Assembly (NCBI RefSeq): GCF_002900975.1
Contig: NZ_PJON01000001.1
Coordinates: 186,001-250,000, forward strand
Direction: 5' to 3'
Length of the DNA: 64,000 nt
Origin: Tabrizicola aquatica
GTDB taxonomy: Bacteria; Pseudomonadota; Alphaproteobacteria; Rhodobacterales; Rhodobacteraceae
Shown here piece after piece: positions 62,906 to 64,000 of this stretch (its first letter is position 1; every line of letters starts with the position of its first letter). The notes below the pieces were generated by a model. It did not search any database, was not told the DNA's origin, and saw nothing but the letters and a program-made list of their open reading frames with translations. The position numbers were made by a program, and so were the translations under genes.

Positions 62906-63865
62906 TCAGTGCAGGGTGCGCTTTTTCCCGAAAGGCCACCATCCCTTGCGCCCCGCGCCGCCCGTTTGCGTGGCGGCGGTCGCCCGCGCTTGCAGTGCCT
63001 CGGCCGGCCCGATCAGCATGCAGATCCCGCCGGCCGGCGTCATCGGGTCCGGGGGCCTAAACTCCAGCCGGAAGGCCGTGCGCTCGTCGAACGACCCCAC
63101 GACGCCATCCTCCAACTCGCGCGCGCCAATGATATGGCCCAGCATGATCACCTGCATCGCCGCAAGAATCGCGTTCGGGTCATAGGTCGTCGTGTCGGCA
63201 AAAAGCGTGCGGCCGCACAAGAGCTCTGACCTCCGCATCACGATGCCATGCGTCTGCCGGCCGTCCGGGGTCAGACCGGTGTCAAAGACCTGCGGCTGCG
63301 CGGTCAACGAGACCGGGAAGGGCAGGGCGGGGGTCACGGGCGGAAAGTCATAGGCGGTGTACAAGAGGTCCGTGTCGCACCAATGCACCACGGTCGGCGT
63401 CGGCATGATCGTCTCGACGATCGCCTCGACCACGCTGTGCAGGACCGAGATCTTGACCCGCGGGTCCACGGCTTCGACCGTCTGCGCCATCCCCGCAGCC
63501 TGCATCAACTCGCGCATCGCGGGGACCATCGGCAGCTTGCCGTCGCCCACGGTGACGAAGACATGCTCGATATGGTCCTCAACCCAATGGCCGAAACGTT
63601 CGTTGCGCATCCGGTTGACGCCCGCGTTCAGCGCAGCCTGGAACCCCTCGGCCGGCAGTCTGGTCCGGTTGAACGAAATCGCGACATAGAGGTTGTCGCT
63701 GCGAAAGACGACGCCGCCCTCGGCCTGCAGGTTGGTCATGGCCACGCCGTTGCCCGCCCGACCCAGCCGCTGGTTCACCTCACCCAATAGCGCCTGATAG
63801 TCCGGGATGCGGAAGGGCGTGTCGTAAAGGATCGCCGCGTCGAAGGTCATCACCGGAAAGGACAT
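62906..63865 (-). CDS. Hypothetical protein upstream of dddP
   Basis: The 319-residue soluble protein begins MSFPVMTFDAAILYDTPFR. It is a mixed alpha/beta sequence with no motif I can assign. Blocks such as SVLHSVVEAIVETIMPTPTVVHW and GIVMRRSELLCGRTLFADTT stand out. The C-terminus is basic (GRKGWWPFGKKRTLH). It lies 176 bases before dddP on the same strand, so co-expression is possible but not certain. ATG 63865 is used; a GTG at 63877 is the alternative. From 63866 to 64000 no gene is visible. Confidence 0.75.
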   Translation of the reverse strand: MSFPVMTFDAAILYDTPFRIPDYQALLGEVNQRLGRAGNGVAMTNLQAEGGVVFRSDNLYVAISFNRTRLPAEGFQAALNAGVNRMRNERFGHWVEDHIEHVFVTVGDGKLPMVPAMRELMQAAGMAQTVEAVDPRVKISVLHSVVEAIVETIMPTPTVVHWCDTDLLYTAYDFPPVTPALPFPVSLTAQPQVFDTGLTPDGRQTHGIVMRRSELLCGRTLFADTTTYDPNAILAAMQVIMLGHIIGARELEDGVVGSFDERTAFRLEFRPPDPMTPAGGICMLIGPAEALQARATAATQTGGAGRKGWWPFGKKRTLH

Positions 63866-64000
63866 GGGCACCAGCACTCAGGGTTGCGTTCTGCCCCGGA
63901 TAGCAACCTGACCCTGCCGAAAAGTAAAGCCCCGCGAAACCGTGACCGGCCCACCCGTCCGCCCCCGGTTGCAGCCGCCCGGCAGGCGTGGTCAAAGACC

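Overview
The window is GC-rich (visibly mid-60s percent or above), densely coded DNA with many 4-base ATGA/GTGA overlaps between genes. Gene content and order point to a Rhodobacterales alphaproteobacterium (Rhodobacter/Paracoccus-like). The main evidence is a soxB-D-A-G sarcosine oxidase operon, a DddP-type M24 protein, yajC-secD-secF, ccmABCDG next to acnA, an Fe-type SOD, and a yfgM-like/bamB/der block. No rRNA, tRNA, CRISPR array, transposase, integrase or phage gene was recognised. The DNA looks chromosomal, with modest accessory insertions.

Layout. 1-3.3 kb (minus): a fused NanE-NanK protein cut by the window edge, its GntR/HutC-type regulator with two kinds of nearby operator, a TSUP exporter and an Rnk/GreA-C protein. 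3.5-11.5 kb (minus): a catabolic and uptake block with two amidohydrolases, a flavin-reductase-like protein, a complete PotFGHI-like ABC importer and an FCD-type GntR regulator with ATTGCATRC boxes. 11.7-15.1 kb (plus): sensor kinase, response regulator, secreted HbpS/GlcG-like protein and secreted ankyrin protein, a possible heme/redox-sensing module. 15.4-21.3 kb: dusA, an MFS exporter, a TSUP exporter coupled to a putative 2OG oxygenase, then DUF1289-ruvX-ccmI. 21.6-27.9 kb: soxBDAG, interrupted by an acidic single-pass membrane protein and an FkbM-like methyltransferase. 28-33.4 kb: a secreted orphan, sodB with a clear terminator, a LOG-family protein, a LysM protein, and a divergent arsR/Atm1-type exporter pair. 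33.5-40.5 kb: a 1120-residue secreted caspase-TPR protein, then YfgM-like, BamB and Der. 40.6-46.2 kb: a TspO-like protein, serS, yajC-secDF and a Mth938-domain protein. 46.2-53.2 kb: an aldo/keto reductase, ccmABCDG, a tiny membrane ORF and acnA. 53.3-57.9 kb: DUF1223, LpxL/HtrB-like acyltransferase, EamA permease, a divergent orphan FliG, and two neighbouring secreted proteins sharing a Cys motif. 58-63.9 kb: purB, a TetR-controlled divergent pair, a nuclease/phosphatase-family protein, dddP and an unknown.

Themes. Methylated-amine and osmolyte use appears twice, as sarcosine oxidase (a glycine-betaine breakdown step feeding folate one-carbon units) and as DddP (DMSP cleavage). Envelope assembly is well represented (SecDF-YajC, BamB, YfgM-like, LpxL, Ccm). 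Several regulators sit beside readable palindromes, so local regulation can be proposed from sequence alone. Two small repeat families also occur in intergenic regions: a paired AT-rich palindrome and a GTAGGGTGGGC palindrome.

Starts were re-chosen by eye from Shine-Dalgarno spacing and family alignment, and alternatives are given where they matter. Functions were assigned from remembered family motifs; no database search was run.
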